NCBI GenBank assembly: GCA_024666565.1
Contig: CP088295.1
Span: 682,001-746,000, forward strand
Length of the DNA stretch: 64,000 nucleotides
Direction: 5' to 3'
Source: Svornostia abyssi
Lineage (GTDB): Bacteria > Actinomycetota > Thermoleophilia > Solirubrobacterales > Solirubrobacteraceae
The position numbers were made by a program, and so were the translations under genes. Position 1 is the stretch's first letter; every line of letters begins with the position of its first letter. Shown one piece after another: positions 62,690 through 64,000 of this stretch. Below the pieces are notes generated by a model, which had not been told where the DNA came from, searched no databases, and saw nothing but the letters and a program-made list of their open reading frames with translations.

Positions 62690-64000
<1,311 letters not shown>

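Overview
The window is about 70% G+C, with abundant GTG starts and TANNNT -10 boxes and few poly-U terminators. It carries a core block rpsF-ssb-rpsR-rplI-dnaB-helicase loader-purA beside a class-E-type sortase and an L,D-transpeptidase. Together these suggest a high-GC actinobacterium, most likely of the Thermoleophilia/Solirubrobacterales type. This placement is an inference from gene content; no 16S gene is present.

Layout. (1) Positions 1-26480 form a dense acyl-CoA catabolic island: the end of a 3-hydroxyacyl-CoA dehydrogenase, four acyl-CoA dehydrogenases, two CoA ligases, two enoyl-CoA hydratases, two SDRs, an aldehyde dehydrogenase, two P450s, two MpaB-type (DUF2236) oxygenases, both subunits of a methylcrotonyl/geranyl-CoA-type biotin carboxylase, an AtuA-like protein, two TetR regulators and one PucR regulator. 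The set fits oxidative attack on an isoprenoid or branched chain, activation to a CoA ester, beta-methyl carboxylation and beta-oxidation. Several promoters in the island share a 17-bp motif (CGGGCGYNCGGTWTGTA), and a second element (TTATTG...TAGCA) recurs. (2) Positions 26560-32014 hold secreted or hypothetical proteins, including a large beta-propeller plus RTX-repeat protein. (3) Positions 32024-42860 hold pyrE, an L,D-transpeptidase, a choice-of-anchor I protein, a glycosyltransferase/HAD/CPBP-protease operon, an MscS channel, a class A PBP, infA, thiL and a small FlgM-like ORF. (4) Positions 43001-50416 hold a membrane M28-like protein with a sortase, then a response regulator/histidine kinase/HtrA/inositol-phosphatase operon (envelope stress) and a TetR. 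(5) Positions 50480-56745 hold an MFS exporter, a VOC protein, a trehalose pair (TreT-like and OtsA-like) and a TPR protein. (6) Positions 56796-64000 hold the ribosomal/replication block, with a mini-intein inside the DnaB Walker A motif and purA running off the end.

Two general features affect every reading of this window. First, at least fourteen single-base frameshifts interrupt otherwise intact genes, including the essential ssb, rplI and dnaB. All lie in G/C runs or at GCCGGC, so they look like sequencing or assembly errors rather than gene decay; affected genes are given over their full span and the slip position is named. Second, outside the catabolic island many genes have a TANNNT box only 6-12 nt before the start codon, which predicts leaderless mRNAs and several back-to-back promoters.

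No tRNA, rRNA, insertion sequence, CRISPR array or phage gene was recognised. No gene-free stretch exceeds about 250 bases.
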